A stretch of DNA of 64,000 nt from Tissierella sp. Lineage in GTDB: Bacteria; Bacillota; Clostridia; Tissierellales; Tissierellaceae. Of this stretch, positions 36,392-47,850 are shown piece by piece (position 1 is the first letter of the stretch; every line of letters starts with the position of its first letter). The stretch lies in the NCBI GenBank assembly GCA_012735585.1, contig JAAYGX010000124.1, positions 17,744 through 81,743 of the forward strand, written 5' to 3'. The translations under genes were made by a program, and so were the position numbers. Under the pieces are notes generated by a model. The model was not told the origin of the DNA, did no database searches, and worked only from the letters and a program-made list of their open reading frames with translations.

Positions 36392-37417
36392 ATGAGGACG
36401 AAAGACTTTTATTATGATTTACCAGAGGAGCTTATAGCTCAAGTACCTATTGAAAATAGGGATAATTCTAGATTATTAGTACTAGACAAAAGCACTGGCA
36501 ATATAGAACATAAATTATTTAAGGATATCATTGATTATTTAGAAGAAAGGGATACTCTAGTATTGAATGATACTAGAGTTTTGCCAGCTCGTCTATTTGG
36601 TAGCCGACTAGGTAAAGAGGAAAGCATTGAGTTTCTTTTATTAAAAAGAACTGAGAATGACACCTGGGAAACCTTAGTTAAACCTGGTAAAAAAGCTAGA
36701 ATCGGCCATAAAATAGAATTTGGCAATGGGATACTTAAAGGAGAAGTAGTAGATATAGGAGAAGAAGGTACTAGATTTGTAAAATTTGATTATGATGGTA
36801 TCTTTGAAGAGATACTGGACCAATTAGGAGAGATGCCATTACCTCCATATATATATGAGAAGTTGGAAGATAGGGAAAGATACCAAACAGTGTACTCAAA
36901 GCATGTAGGATCTGCTGCAGCACCAACTGCTGGACTTCACTTCACCAATGATCTACTTATAAAGATAAAGGATAAAGGAATTAACCTTGCATTTATTACA
37001 CTACATGTTGGTCTAGGAACCTTTAGACCTGTAAAAGTAGATAATATAAATGATCATCATATGCATTCCGAGTTTTACCAAGTAAGTCAAGAAACTGTAG
37101 ATTTAATCAAAAAAACTAAGAATAGTGGGAAGAAGGTCATTGCTGTAGGGACAACTACTTGCCGAACCCTTGAGACATTAGGTGATGAAAATGGTGAAAT
37201 AAGTCCTGGGTCAGGATGGACAAATATATTTATCTATCCTGGATATCAATTTAAAGTTGTAGACAATCTTATAACTAACTTTCATCTACCAGAGTCTACA
37301 TTGATGATGCTTGTAAGTGCTTTGGCAAATAGAGATATGATTATAGATACTTATAATACAGCTGTAAAAGAGAAATATAGATTTTTTAGTTTTGGTGACA
37401 GTATGTTCATCAAATAA
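36392..37417 (+). CDS. queA: S-adenosylmethionine:tRNA ribosyltransferase-isomerase QueA
   Basis: A 341-residue QueA of normal length: [15 protein letters not shown] at the start, [25 protein letters not shown] and [16 protein letters not shown]. It adds the epoxycyclopentane ring to preQ1 in tRNA using the ribose of SAM, giving epoxyqueuosine. It is translated 10 nt after the spoIID-like gene and directly followed by tgt, the preceding step of the pathway. Confidence 0.97.
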   Translation: MRTKDFYYDLPEELIAQVPIENRDNSRLLVLDKSTGNIEHKLFKDIIDYLEERDTLVLNDTRVLPARLFGSRLGKEESIEFLLLKRTENDTWETLVKPGKKARIGHKIEFGNGILKGEVVDIGEEGTRFVKFDYDGIFEEILDQLGEMPLPPYIYEKLEDRERYQTVYSKHVGSAAAPTAGLHFTNDLLIKIKDKGINLAFITLHVGLGTFRPVKVDNINDHHMHSEFYQVSQETVDLIKKTKNSGKKVIAVGTTTCRTLETLGDENGEISPGSGWTNIFIYPGYQFKVVDNLITNFHLPESTLMMLVSALANRDMIIDTYNTAVKEKYRFFSFGDSMFIK

Positions 37418-38545
<1,128 letters not shown>

Positions 38546-38614
38546 GAAAGTTAATGATTTTTCTATAAAATAATGTATAATATAAAGTAGTATGTTACTG
38601 GGAGGGATAAGATA

Positions 38615-38890
38615 ATGGGTGCACAACAATTACAAGGTTTACTGTTGCCTATTGGTATGCTAGCGATTTTTTACTTCTTTGCTATAAGACCACAAAAGAA
38701 AAAGGAAAAAGAAATATCATCCATGAGGGATAACCTAAAAGTTGGCGACGATATAATCACCATCGGCGGCATTATAGGAAAGATAGTTACTGTTAAAGAA
38801 GACCAAATTATCATAGAAGTTGGTTCTACTAAGACTAGATTAGAGATGACTAAATGGGCTGTAGGTTCTGTAACTAATAAGAAAGATTAA
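38615..38890 (+). CDS. yajC: Sec accessory protein YajC
   Basis: A 91-residue membrane protein: one N-terminal membrane helix (LLLPIGMLAIFYFFAIRPQKKKEKE) and a short cytosolic domain with GDDIITIGGIIGKIV. YajC associates with SecDF in protein export. Unlike many clostridial genomes, secD and secF are not found nearby in this window. It ends at an intrinsic terminator. Confidence 0.93.
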   Translation: MGAQQLQGLLLPIGMLAIFYFFAIRPQKKKEKEISSMRDNLKVGDDIITIGGIIGKIVTVKEDQIIIEVGSTKTRLEMTKWAVGSVTNKKD

Positions 38891-38904
38891 TATTACTTAG
38901 AATT

Positions 38905-38931
38905 AAAAAAACTCCTTTAAGGAGTTTTTTT
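38905..38931 (+). terminator. Terminator of the ruv-queA-tgt-yajC operon
   Basis: AAAAACTCC pairs with GGAGTTTTT (loop TTTAA) and ends in T. Confidence 0.85.
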
Positions 38932-38940
38932 AATTAAAGG

Positions 38941-39036
38941 CAAATGGCATCTATGGAATAAATCCCAGCTGCAAGTGAAAATCTGTCAACATTGGCACAA
39001 AACTTACAGATGGTTATTAAAAGATTTAAGTTTTAA
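38941..39036 (+). pseudogene. Remnant of a chemoreceptor C-terminus
   Basis: One frame reads QMASME, stop, IPAASENLSTLAQNLQMVI, then KRFKF and TAA. This lines up with the last 31 residues of the chemoreceptor at 60169-62349 ([20 protein letters not shown] onward to the stop), with Gln (CAA) replaced by TAA at 38959. Nothing upstream continues the homology: the yajC terminator abuts it. It is the tail of a lost gene left in the intergenic region. Confidence 0.75.
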
Positions 39037-39093
39037 ATAAATGAGCATATTCCACCCCTTTATCAAATAAATATATCTAAGGGGGTGGATTAA

Positions 39094-39465
39094 ATGTCAA
39101 ACAAGCTAAATCCAAATCATTGGCTAAGAGGATTGGCTCTTGCTTTTATAATTACTTTTATTTTGTTATTGGTTGTAGCTTTAGTATTAAGATTTACTGA
39201 TATAAGAGAATCAAACATAACTCTGTTTAACAATTTAGTATTAACAGCCAGTATCGTATTTTCTAGTGCCATATTAGGTAGAAAGGTTAAGGAGAGGGGA
39301 TGGCTAAATGGAGCTATTCTAGGATTTTTATATTATTTTATTATAATAATTTTAAATCTTTTATTTAATAAGCCGTTTAACTTTAGTGTGTTTTTATTAA
39401 TTAGATTATTTATTGCAACTACCTAAGGAGCGATAGGTGGAATGATTGGGATTAATTTACCATAA
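39094..39465 (+). pseudogene. TIGR04086 family membrane protein with premature TAA
   Basis: A small four-helix membrane protein (WLRGLALAFIITFILLLV at the start) of the TIGR04086 family, which accompanies the SCIFF genes in Clostridia. TAA at 39424-39426 ends it after 110 residues, but the frame continues with GAIGGMIGINLP to a second stop at 39463-39465, and that glycine-rich end looks like the proper family C-terminus. So either the protein loses 13 residues or the stop is a sequence error. GGGGGTGGATTAA provides the ribosome site. Confidence 0.75.
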
Positions 39466-39533
39466 AATAATATTTGCTTTAATGCATGTATATGATATAA
39501 TTATTTAATAATAATACAGATGGAGGATTAGAC

Positions 39534-39677
39534 ATGAAATACATAAAAACTTTAAGTGGAAAAAATTATAGAAGAGAAGATTTAGCAAAAATTGGCTGTG
39601 GTGAATGTCAAACATCTTGTCAATCAGCATGCAAGACTTCATGTACAGTTGGAAACCAAAAGTGTGAACAAAAATAG
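39534..39677 (+). CDS. scfA: SCIFF ranthipeptide precursor (six cysteines in forty-five residues)
   Basis: A 47-residue peptide that starts MKYIKTLSGKNYRREDLAK and ends CGECQTSCQSACKTSCTVG-NQKCEQK. Cys22, 25, 29, 33, 37 and 44 match the almost invariant SCIFF pattern of Clostridia. The neighbouring radical-SAM enzyme installs thioether bridges from Cys to other residues. ATG after GGAGGATTAGAC. The product's function is debated (signalling or metabolic control is suggested for ranthipeptides). A stem-loop separates it from scfB. Confidence 0.96.
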   Translation: MKYIKTLSGKNYRREDLAKIGCGECQTSCQSACKTSCTVGNQKCEQK

Positions 39678-39689
39678 TGAGAACTGGCC

Positions 39690-39722
39690 AATGCGACAAG
39701 GGACTCGTACCCATGTCGCATT
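39690..39722. repeat. Dispersed GCGACA-type hairpin, copy 1
   Basis: AATGCGACA pairs with TGTCGCATT, and GGG with CCC inside after an A-A mismatch. A close relative lies at 60126-60160. Here it sits between scfA and scfB and could damp read-through or protect the scfA message. Confidence 0.65.
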
Positions 39723-39747
39723 CGTTTATTAAAGATGGAGGTAAATA

Positions 39748-41100
39748 ATGAGTAGGGCTCAAATACATAAGTTTTATTTAAATGATCAATATGTAGTTTT
39801 AGATGTAAATAGTGGTGCTGTACATATCATAGATAAAATAGTTTATGATGTATTGGATTATTATAAAGACCAATCCTTAGAAAACATCATATCTAAATTT
39901 GATGGTATATATGATAAAAAGGATATAGAAGAAGTATATGAAGAAATCACATACTTAGTAGACGAAGATATGTTATATACAGAAGAAAATGATCTAGGTG
40001 ACATCGTATATAATGAGGAAAACATAGTAAAAGCAATGTGCTTGCATATTGCACATGATTGTAATTTAAAATGCAGTTATTGTTTCGCGTCCCAAGGTAA
40101 CTTTAAAGGTGAAAGATCCCATATGTCACTTGAAACAGGGAAGCAAGCATTGAAGTTTTTAGCAAAGAACTCTGGCAATAGAAGAAACTTAGAAGTGGAT
40201 TTCTTCGGTGGAGAGCCATTGATGAATTTCCAAGTAGTGAAAGATTTAGTTGCCTATGGTAGAGAAATAGAAAAAGATTATAATAAAAACTTTAGATTTA
40301 CCATAACAACCAATGGTGTACTATTGGACGAAGACAAAATCGACTTTATTAATGAACATATGGATAATGTAGTATTAAGTCTAGATGGTAGAAAAGAAGT
40401 AAATGACCATATGAGAAAAACCATTAACAATGGTGGCAGCTACGATTTGATACTTCCTAAGTTTAAAGCCATGGTAGATAAAAGAGGGGACAAGGACTAC
40501 TATATCAGAGGTACATTTACAAGTAAGAATACTGACTTTTCAAATGATATCATGGACTTTTATAACCATGGATTTAAGAAGGTGTCAGTAGAACCAGTAG
40601 TTACTTCAGAAGAGATGGATTATGCTCTTAGAGAAGAACATCTAGAAGATGTATTAAAAGAATATGAGAAATTCTCAAAGGAATATATTGATATCAAGAA
40701 GAAGGACAAGGACTTTTATTTCTTCCACTTTATGATTGATTTAGAACAAGGACCTTGCATTATCAAAAGAAGTGTTGGTTGCGGAGCGGGCTCTGAATAT
40801 ATGGCTGTTACTCCTGAAGGAGAACTATATCCATGTCACCAATTCGTAGGGGAAAGTGAATTTAGATTAGGTACTTTGGATACTGGAGTTGAAAAAGAAG
40901 ATCTAAGAGAAGTATTCAAAAAGGCAAATATATATAATAAAGAGGAATGTAGGGATTGTTGGGCAAGATATTATTGTAGTGGAGGCTGTCATGCAAATGC
41001 ACACTATGCTCATAATGATTTAATGAAACCTTACACTTTAGGTTGTGAGATGGAGAAAAAGAGGATAGAATGCTCAATCTCAATTCTTGCCAATGAATAA
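39748..41100 (+). CDS. scfB: SCIFF maturase, radical-SAM/SPASM thioether-forming enzyme
   Basis: A 450-residue enzyme. An N-terminal RiPP-recognition-like region (1-90) leads to the radical-SAM motif CNLKCSYC (Cys105, 109, 112), SAM-binding FFGGEPL, and a SPASM domain with Cys residues in SVGCGAGSEYM, LYPCHQF, CRDCWARYYCSGGCHA. It forms Cys thioether cross-links in the ScfA peptide using reductively cleaved SAM; each turnover releases 5'-deoxyadenosine. It lies 70 nt after scfA. Confidence 0.95.
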   Translation: MSRAQIHKFYLNDQYVVLDVNSGAVHIIDKIVYDVLDYYKDQSLENIISKFDGIYDKKDIEEVYEEITYLVDEDMLYTEENDLGDIVYNEENIVKAMCLHIAHDCNLKCSYCFASQGNFKGERSHMSLETGKQALKFLAKNSGNRRNLEVDFFGGEPLMNFQVVKDLVAYGREIEKDYNKNFRFTITTNGVLLDEDKIDFINEHMDNVVLSLDGRKEVNDHMRKTINNGGSYDLILPKFKAMVDKRGDKDYYIRGTFTSKNTDFSNDIMDFYNHGFKKVSVEPVVTSEEMDYALREEHLEDVLKEYEKFSKEYIDIKKKDKDFYFFHFMIDLEQGPCIIKRSVGCGAGSEYMAVTPEGELYPCHQFVGESEFRLGTLDTGVEKEDLREVFKKANIYNKEECRDCWARYYCSGGCHANAHYAHNDLMKPYTLGCEMEKKRIECSISILANE

Positions 41101-41130
41101 AAATTGATATATAATTAATATTTTTCGACA

Positions 41131-41160
41131 GAAAAACTGCTAAATAGCAGTTTTTCTTTA
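41131..41160 (+). terminator. Terminator after scfB
   Basis: A perfect 12-bp stem GAAAAACTGCTA with TAGCAGTTTTTC, 2-nt loop, then TTTA. Confidence 0.8.
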
Positions 41161-41238
41161 TATAATCCTTGAAATTACTAGTATTAATCGTGATAAAATG
41201 ATAAAATTTAAGTATTATTATTTTAGCGGAGGTTACAA

Positions 41239-42996
41239 TTGAAAAAATGGTTTATAAGAAACAAGAATATAGATTACACTAAAATTGCTAAAGATTTAAA
41301 TATAAGTGAGGTTATATCAAAGATTTTAGTAAATAGAGACATATTTGAATATAACCAAATCAATCGATTTTTAGAACCAAATATAGATAAGCTGCATTCT
41401 CCCACTTTGATGTTTGATTTAGTCAAGGGGGCAAAGATTATTGAAGAAATAATAGATAATGGTGGAAAAATTAGAATCGTTGGAGATTTTGATGTAGATG
41501 GAGTTATGAGTGTATATATATTATATAGTTCACTAAAATCTCTAGGGGCCAAAGTTGACTATAAAATACCTGACAGGATTCAGGATGGATATGGTATTAA
41601 TGATGATATCGTCAGGGAGGCCAAAGAAGACGGCATAGAGCTAATAATCACCTGCGACAATGGTATCGCAGCCCTAAAACAGATAGAGCTGGCTAAAAAG
41701 CTAAATATGAAGATTATAATAACAGATCATCATGAATTACCATATATTGAAGAAGATGATGTAAAAAAATATATATTGCCAGAAGCAGATGCAGTTATAG
41801 ATCCTAAAAACCCTAATTGCAATTATCCCTTTAAATCTATATGTGGTGCTGCAGTAGCCTATAAATTAGTCTATTATCTATATACGCTATACAATAAGGA
41901 AGAAGAGTGTCTAAAATATTTAGAATTTGTAGCCATAGCTACTGTATGCGATGTAGTAGATTTAGTGGACGAAAATAGAATCATAGTAAAATATGGATTA
42001 AATCTAATTAACAATACAGATAACACTGGACTTAAAGCTCTAATTGAAGTAGCTGAGGTAAAATTACCTGTATCCTCCTATCACTTAGGATTTATAATAG
42101 GACCTACAATAAATGCATCCGGTAGACTAGAGTCAGCATACAGAGCACTGGAACTGTTTCTTTGTCAAGATAAGGCGGAGGCTCTTAAAATAGCTAAATA
42201 TTTAAGAGAAGTAAATGATGAGAGGAAATCATTGACAATCGCTGGATGTGAATCAGTAGTAGCTCAAATTGAAAATTCATCAATAAAAGATGATAAAATA
42301 TTATTAGTCTATGAGCCGGATATCCATGAATCAGTAGCTGGTATAATTGCTGGTAGAGTCAAAGAAACATATAATAAACCTACTATTGTCTTGACTGATG
42401 GACAAGATGGGGTCAAAGGATCTGCAAGGTCTATAGAAGAATATAATATATTTGAAGAACTTTCTAGATGCAAAGATTTATTAAACAGATTTGGTGGACA
42501 TCCTATGGCGGCAGGTCTTTCATTAGATAAGAAAAATATAGATATTTTACGAGAACGACTAAACAGTTTATCAAAATTAACAGAAGACAACTTTGTAAAA
42601 AAAGTTTTTATCGACATGGCCCTGCCAATTGAATATATTAATTACAAACTAATAGAAGACCTAAACTCCTTAGAACCCTTTGGCATGGGAAATACAAAGC
42701 CTATTTTTGGAGATAAAAATTTAAAGATTAAAAGAATGTTCAAATTCGGGAATAATAATAATGTTATTAAACTTATTTTAGAATCAAAGAAGGGAATAAT
42801 AGTAGATGGTATAATTTTCTATGATGATGGTTCCTTTGAAGAGTCCATAATTAATAGATACGGAGAAGATGAGTTAGAAAGAGTTTTAAAGGGTATGGAT
42901 AATAATATTTCCCTAGATATTATATACTATCCCTCAATCAACGAATACATGGGAAAAACAAGTATCCAAATAGTAATTCAAGGTTATAGAATATGA
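41239..42996 (+). CDS. recJ: Single-stranded-DNA-specific exonuclease RecJ
   Basis: A 585-residue RecJ. TTG start after GCGGAGG. DHH motifs: VGDFDVDGVMS, ITCDNG, ITDHHE, the DPKNPNC stretch, and the DHHA1 part with GGHPMAAGLS. It degrades single-stranded DNA 5' to 3' in recombination and mismatch repair. Its length is near the usual 565-580. The stop overlaps a possible upstream start of relA by 4 nt, so the two are translationally linked. Confidence 0.95.
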   Translation: MKKWFIRNKNIDYTKIAKDLNISEVISKILVNRDIFEYNQINRFLEPNIDKLHSPTLMFDLVKGAKIIEEIIDNGGKIRIVGDFDVDGVMSVYILYSSLKSLGAKVDYKIPDRIQDGYGINDDIVREAKEDGIELIITCDNGIAALKQIELAKKLNMKIIITDHHELPYIEEDDVKKYILPEADAVIDPKNPNCNYPFKSICGAAVAYKLVYYLYTLYNKEEECLKYLEFVAIATVCDVVDLVDENRIIVKYGLNLINNTDNTGLKALIEVAEVKLPVSSYHLGFIIGPTINASGRLESAYRALELFLCQDKAEALKIAKYLREVNDERKSLTIAGCESVVAQIENSSIKDDKILLVYEPDIHESVAGIIAGRVKETYNKPTIVLTDGQDGVKGSARSIEEYNIFEELSRCKDLLNRFGGHPMAAGLSLDKKNIDILRERLNSLSKLTEDNFVKKVFIDMALPIEYINYKLIEDLNSLEPFGMGNTKPIFGDKNLKIKRMFKFGNNNNVIKLILESKKGIIVDGIIFYDDGSFEESIINRYGEDELERVLKGMDNNISLDIIYYPSINEYMGKTSIQIVIQGYRI

Positions 42997-43019
42997 TTTA
43001 CACTGAAAAGGGTGAGGAA

Positions 43020-45188
43020 ATGAATACTATATTAGAAAAATTAATATCAACAATAGAACAATATAATCCCCAAGCAGACATGTCTCTGATTATCAGAGCC
43101 TTTACCCTTGGAGAAGCAGCACATGATGGTCAAAAACGGAATTCGGGAGAAAGTTTTTTTATCCATCCTTTTAATGTAGCTATGATACTTGCTGATTTAA
43201 ATATGGATACTCAGACGATTATAGCTGGACTTCTTCATGATGTAATTGAAGATACGGATTATAGCTACGAAGATTTAGCTGGAGAGTTTGGCGAAGAGAT
43301 CGCTGATTTAGTAGATGGAGTTACCAAATTAAAAAACCTTAATTATAAGACCAAACAAGAAAGTCAAGCTGAAAACCTAAGAAAAATGGTATTGGCTATG
43401 GCTAAGGATATCAGAGTTATTATTGTAAAGTTGGCTGATAGGCTACACAATATGAGGACTTTAGAATATATGACTGATGAAAAGAAAAAGGAAAAAGCCT
43501 TAGAGACGCTTGAAATATATGCACCTATTGCCCATAGACTTGGTATTTCTAAGATTAAATGGGAATTAGAGGACCTATCCCTTAGATATTTAGAGCCTGA
43601 AAAGTATTATGACTTAGTTGAAAAGGTCTCAAGTAAAAGAAGAGAAAGGGAAGCTTTTATCAGTCAGATAATTCAATTACTATATGAAAAAGTAGGAGAA
43701 ATGGGTATCCATTGTGAAATAAGCGGCAGACCTAAGAATTTCTATAGTATATATAAAAAAATGGCAGTACAAGGTAAAACCTTTGAGGAAATATATGACC
43801 TAACAGCAATTAGAATATTAGTAGATAATATAAAGGATTGTTATGGAGCTTTGGGTATCGTTCATACACTGTGGAAACCAATTCCAGGTAGATTTAAGGA
43901 CTATATAGCAATGCCAAAGCCTAATATGTATCAATCCCTTCATACTACGGTAATTGGGCCAAAAGGCGAAATATTTGAAGTACAAATTAGAACCTATGAT
44001 ATGCATAAAACTGCTGAGTACGGTATTGCTGCCCATTGGAAATATAAAGAAGGGGCTAGCAAGGCTGAAAACTTCGATAATAAACTTACATGGTTAAGAC
44101 AACTTTTAGAGTGGCAAAATGACCTAAAGGATCCTAAGGATTTTATGGAGACATTAAAAATTGACTTCTTTACAGATGAAGTATTTGTCTTCACACCTAA
44201 GGGTGATGTTATCAACCTACCTGAAGGATCTACACCAATTGATTTTGCATATAGAGTCCATACAGATGTAGGTAATCGTTGTGTAGGAGCAAAAATTAAT
44301 GGAAGAATCGTTCAACTAAACTATCAATTAAAAAATGGAAATATAGTAGAAATAATCACATCTTCAAATGCAAATCCAAGTAGGGATTGGTTAAATATTG
44401 TTAAAAGTACCCAGGCTAAATCAAAAATAAGACAATACTTTAAGCTAAAGAATAAGGATTCCAATGTATTAAAAGGTAAAGAAGGACTAGAGAAAGAGTT
44501 AAAGAGATTAGGATATAAGCCTAATGAAATCCTTAAGGATGAGTGGCTAAAAAGTATAGCAGAAAAATTGAGCATCAACTCTATTGATGATTTATATGCC
44601 TCCATTGGTTATGGTAATGTAAAGCAAAACCAAGTGATTACAAAACTTAAGGATTTTTATGCTCAACATTACAAAACTGAATACGAAGAAGAATATATTG
44701 AAGAAAAACTTAAGAAAGCCCAAGTAAAAAAACCACATAGATCAAGCCAAGGTATCTCGGTAAAGGGTGTTGACAATATTAAAGTAAGATTTGCTAAATG
44801 TTGCAACCCTGTTCCTGGTGACGATATCGTAGGTTATGTAACTAAGGGTAGAGGGGTTTCAGTTCATAGAGCAGACTGTCCAAATACCAAAACAGAGGAA
44901 GACGAAGAAAGGATTATAGAAGTTGAATGGGATTCAGAGAAGAAGGCCTCTTATCACGCAGAGATTCAAGTTAGGGCAATAGATAGACCAGGAATTTTAG
45001 CCGAGATTGCACTTCGAATTAATGATTTAGGACTGGGATTGGTAAATATTAATGCACGGACAAACAAAGATAAAATCGTGGTTGTAAATATGACCCTTGA
45101 AATCAATAATATAGAACAATTACAGGATACAATGAGAAGATTAAGAAAGATAAAAAATATAATCGATGCATATAGGGTTACTACCTAG
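43020..45188 (+). CDS. relA: Bifunctional (p)ppGpp synthetase/hydrolase RelA/SpoT
   Basis: A 722-residue Rel enzyme; ATG 43020 is chosen because AGGGTGAGG lies 2-10 nt before it. The HD hydrolase site is intact ([36 protein letters not shown]), followed by the synthetase ([24 protein letters not shown]), TGS domain ([28 protein letters not shown]), zinc-finger region with [13 protein letters not shown], and a C-terminal ACT domain. It makes and breaks the stringent alarmone. It follows recJ with no gap. Confidence 0.96.
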   Translation: MNTILEKLISTIEQYNPQADMSLIIRAFTLGEAAHDGQKRNSGESFFIHPFNVAMILADLNMDTQTIIAGLLHDVIEDTDYSYEDLAGEFGEEIADLVDGVTKLKNLNYKTKQESQAENLRKMVLAMAKDIRVIIVKLADRLHNMRTLEYMTDEKKKEKALETLEIYAPIAHRLGISKIKWELEDLSLRYLEPEKYYDLVEKVSSKRREREAFISQIIQLLYEKVGEMGIHCEISGRPKNFYSIYKKMAVQGKTFEEIYDLTAIRILVDNIKDCYGALGIVHTLWKPIPGRFKDYIAMPKPNMYQSLHTTVIGPKGEIFEVQIRTYDMHKTAEYGIAAHWKYKEGASKAENFDNKLTWLRQLLEWQNDLKDPKDFMETLKIDFFTDEVFVFTPKGDVINLPEGSTPIDFAYRVHTDVGNRCVGAKINGRIVQLNYQLKNGNIVEIITSSNANPSRDWLNIVKSTQAKSKIRQYFKLKNKDSNVLKGKEGLEKELKRLGYKPNEILKDEWLKSIAEKLSINSIDDLYASIGYGNVKQNQVITKLKDFYAQHYKTEYEEEYIEEKLKKAQVKKPHRSSQGISVKGVDNIKVRFAKCCNPVPGDDIVGYVTKGRGVSVHRADCPNTKTEEDEERIIEVEWDSEKKASYHAEIQVRAIDRPGILAEIALRINDLGLGLVNINARTNKDKIVVVNMTLEINNIEQLQDTMRRLRKIKNIIDAYRVTT

Positions 45189-45204
45189 GAGGGAATTTTT
45201 AGAG

Positions 45205-45654
45205 ATGAGAGCTGTAATACAAAGAGTAAAGGAAGCAAAAGTTACTGTAGAAAGTGAAGTTGTAGGAAGTATAGAAAAAGGCTTGTTAGTATTTTTAGGT
45301 GTTGGAGGAGAAGATCATAGCAAAGACTTGGATTATTTAGTAGAGAAGGTTTTGGGACTAAGAATTTTTCAAGATGAAAACGACAAGATGAACCTATCTC
45401 TATTAGATGTAGAAGGCGACCTATTAGTAGTATCTCAATTTACATTATACGGAGATGTAAGGAAAGGTAAAAGACCAAGTTTTACAGATTCAGCCCATCC
45501 AGATCTTGGCGAGAAATATTATGAAGAATTTGTGCAAAAAGCTAGAGATAAAGGGGTAAAAGTGGAAACAGGAGTATTTGGTGCCGATATGGATGTGAGC
45601 CTTATAAATGATGGCCCTGTTACTATTTTACTCGACAGTAAAAAAATATTTTAA
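45205..45654 (+). CDS. dtd: D-aminoacyl-tRNA deacylase
   Basis: A 149-residue Dtd starting [16 protein letters not shown] at ATG 45205, 12 nt after AGGAGGG; an upstream in-frame codon at 45166 overlaps relA and is not needed. Signature [17 protein letters not shown] and the [11 protein letters not shown] cis-proline motif are present. It removes D-amino acids (and glycine) wrongly attached to tRNA. It lies between relA and a metallo-hydrolase gene, a common clostridial order. Confidence 0.96.
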   Translation: MRAVIQRVKEAKVTVESEVVGSIEKGLLVFLGVGGEDHSKDLDYLVEKVLGLRIFQDENDKMNLSLLDVEGDLLVVSQFTLYGDVRKGKRPSFTDSAHPDLGEKYYEEFVQKARDKGVKVETGVFGADMDVSLINDGPVTILLDSKKIF

Positions 45655-45666
45655 GGGGGTTTTGTT

Positions 45667-46287
45667 TTGAAGATAATCAGAATTCCAGCGGGAATTTACG
45701 CGGTCAATTGTTATATCGTATATTCTACTGAAACACAAGAAGGTATAGTTGTAGATCCAGGTGGAGATGTGGAGACTATTTTGAAATCCATAAAAGACAA
45801 TAATATAAAAATAAAAAATATTATCCTTACCCATGGACACGGTGATCATATAGGAGCCGTGTTAGATTTAAAAGAAAAACTTGATGTTCCAGTATTAATC
45901 CATAAAGATGACCTTATAATGATTCAAGATGCAAGTATGAATCTATCATCATCAATGGCTATGGGAGCTGTGGAAATTAAGCCAGATGAACTTTTAAAAG
46001 ATAGAGATACTCTAGAAATAGGAAGCCAAACTATTGAGGTTATTCATACACCAGGTCATACACCAGGTTGTATATCCCTTAAAATTGGCAGTTATTTAAT
46101 CTCAGGAGATACTCTTTTTAAAGGTTCCATAGGAAGAACGGATTTAATGGGTGGCGACTTTGACCAAATCATTAAGTCCATAAAAGAAAAACTGCTGGTA
46201 CTAAATGATGAGACTATAGTATTACCTGGCCATGGAGATAACACTACAATTCTAGCAGAAAAAATGTATAATCCGTATTTACAGTAA
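45667..46287 (+). CDS. Metallo-beta-lactamase-fold hydrolase (glyoxalase II-like)
   Basis: A 206-residue MBL-fold protein with the binuclear zinc site LTHGHGDHIGAV, TPGHTPGC, SGDTLF and a closing PGHGD. It is the small YcbL-type form that lacks the glutathione-binding C-terminal domain of true glyoxalase II. TTG start after GGGGG. Likely thioester or lactoylthiol hydrolysis; natural substrate unknown. It lies 12 nt after dtd and 16 nt before hemZ. Confidence 0.9.
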   Translation: MKIIRIPAGIYAVNCYIVYSTETQEGIVVDPGGDVETILKSIKDNNIKIKNIILTHGHGDHIGAVLDLKEKLDVPVLIHKDDLIMIQDASMNLSSSMAMGAVEIKPDELLKDRDTLEIGSQTIEVIHTPGHTPGCISLKIGSYLISGDTLFKGSIGRTDLMGGDFDQIIKSIKEKLLVLNDETIVLPGHGDNTTILAEKMYNPYLQ

Positions 46288-46303
46288 GAAAACAGGTGAT
46301 ATA

Positions 46304-47773
46304 TTGATAAAGGTATTTATAGAAGGGCACTCTTATAAACATGATTTATTTGAGCTAATAAGGGTGTTTTTTCCAGGAGAAGAAATAGAGTTTATAAATG
46401 AAGACGATACCGATACTGAAGAGCTATTGATACATAGCTCTTTATTAGATAGAGCTGATTATAATTTAGCGTGCTCTAAAATCTATAAAGATGGTAATCT
46501 AATAAAAGAAATTATAATAAATATAGATGATATACATATCCAAGGTATATCCAAAAGCAGGATAATCAAAAATGCTATCAAAAAATCTATTTATGATTCA
46601 TTAATAAATTTAATAGATGGAGAGGTTCCATGGGGAATACTAACGGGAATTCGACCTATAAAAGTTTCCCACGATCTAATAAATAATAATAAAGACATCT
46701 ATGAAGTAAAAAGAATACTAATGGATGAGTTTAGGATACATAAGGATAAAGCACAGTTGATGATAGATATAGCCATGTCTCAAAGAAAACATATTTATCC
46801 ATTGGTTGAGAACAAGTATAGTCTATATATAGGTATACCATTCTGTCCAAGTAGATGCTCATACTGTTCTTTTCCAGCATTTGCTGTTGGGAATAACTAT
46901 GACAAAGTAGGCAGATACGTAGACACTCTTATCTATGAAATAAAAGGTATTAAGGAAATAATGGAAGGCAAGTGGTTAAATACAGTTTATATAGGTGGCG
47001 GTACCCCTACATCCATAAAATCAAGGGATTTAGAAAGGGTAATTGCTACAGTAAAAGAATCATTTAAGTCTGAGGATATCAGAGAGTTTACAGTAGAAGC
47101 AGGTAGACCCGATACACTAGATATGGAAATGCTTAAAATGATAAAATCCATGGAAGTAGATAGAATAAGTATAAATCCTCAAACTATGAATCCCAAGACT
47201 TTAGAAAAAATCGGAAGAAATCATGATATCAAATCAATTATATCCAGTTACAATATGGCAAAGGATTTAGGATTTGATATTATAAATATGGATATTATAT
47301 TGGGCTTAGCTGGTGAAGATCTTAAAGATGTTGCCTATACATTAAATGAAATAGAAAAACTGGATCCAGAAAACTTAACAGTTCATACATTGGCCCTTAA
47401 AAGAGGCTCAAGACTATTTAATAAAAATGAGAATCATGATGAAGCATCTAATGAAATCCAAAGGATGTTAAAATTAACAGAAGCTAAAGCTGCTGAAATA
47501 GGCATGTTTCCATACTATCTTTATAGGCAAAAGCAAATGGTAGGAAATTTAGAGAATATAGGATATAGTAAACTGGGAAAAGAAAGTATATATAACATTT
47601 CTATGATGGAAGAAAAAGAGACCATTATAGGGGCCGGACTAGGGGCAGTTTCTAAAATATATAATCCTAAAGATAATACAATAAAGAGGTTGCCAAATTT
47701 CAAGGGTCTTAAAGAATATTTAAATAGAATGGATGAATTGATTGAGAAGAAGAAAAATTTGATAATTAGATGA
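46304..47773 (+). CDS. hemZ: Coproporphyrinogen III dehydrogenase-like radical-SAM protein HemZ
   Basis: A 489-residue radical-SAM protein. A roughly 160-residue N-terminal extension precedes the cluster motif CPSRCSYC in YIGIPFCPSRCSYCSFPAF. GGGTPTS and the EAGRPDTL SAM/substrate block follow. The N-terminal extension identifies the HemZ subgroup rather than HemN/HemW. It may oxidise coproporphyrinogen without oxygen, though no other heme gene is near. TTG start after ACAGGTGA. The following gene in many relatives is hisS, which is missing here. Confidence 0.9.
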   Translation: MIKVFIEGHSYKHDLFELIRVFFPGEEIEFINEDDTDTEELLIHSSLLDRADYNLACSKIYKDGNLIKEIIINIDDIHIQGISKSRIIKNAIKKSIYDSLINLIDGEVPWGILTGIRPIKVSHDLINNNKDIYEVKRILMDEFRIHKDKAQLMIDIAMSQRKHIYPLVENKYSLYIGIPFCPSRCSYCSFPAFAVGNNYDKVGRYVDTLIYEIKGIKEIMEGKWLNTVYIGGGTPTSIKSRDLERVIATVKESFKSEDIREFTVEAGRPDTLDMEMLKMIKSMEVDRISINPQTMNPKTLEKIGRNHDIKSIISSYNMAKDLGFDIINMDIILGLAGEDLKDVAYTLNEIEKLDPENLTVHTLALKRGSRLFNKNENHDEASNEIQRMLKLTEAKAAEIGMFPYYLYRQKQMVGNLENIGYSKLGKESIYNISMMEEKETIIGAGLGAVSKIYNPKDNTIKRLPNFKGLKEYLNRMDELIEKKKNLIIR

Positions 47774-47792
47774 TTTAATTATATGACAAAAA

Positions 47793-47825
47793 CCACTTTT
47801 ACACTTTGTAAGAGTGGCTTTTTTT
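47793..47825 (+). terminator. Terminator after hemZ
   Basis: CCACTTTTAC pairs with GTAAGAGTGG (one wobble), followed by CTTTTTTT. Confidence 0.85.
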
Positions 47826-47850
47826 GTTGGTCTACTATTTGAAGTAGTGC

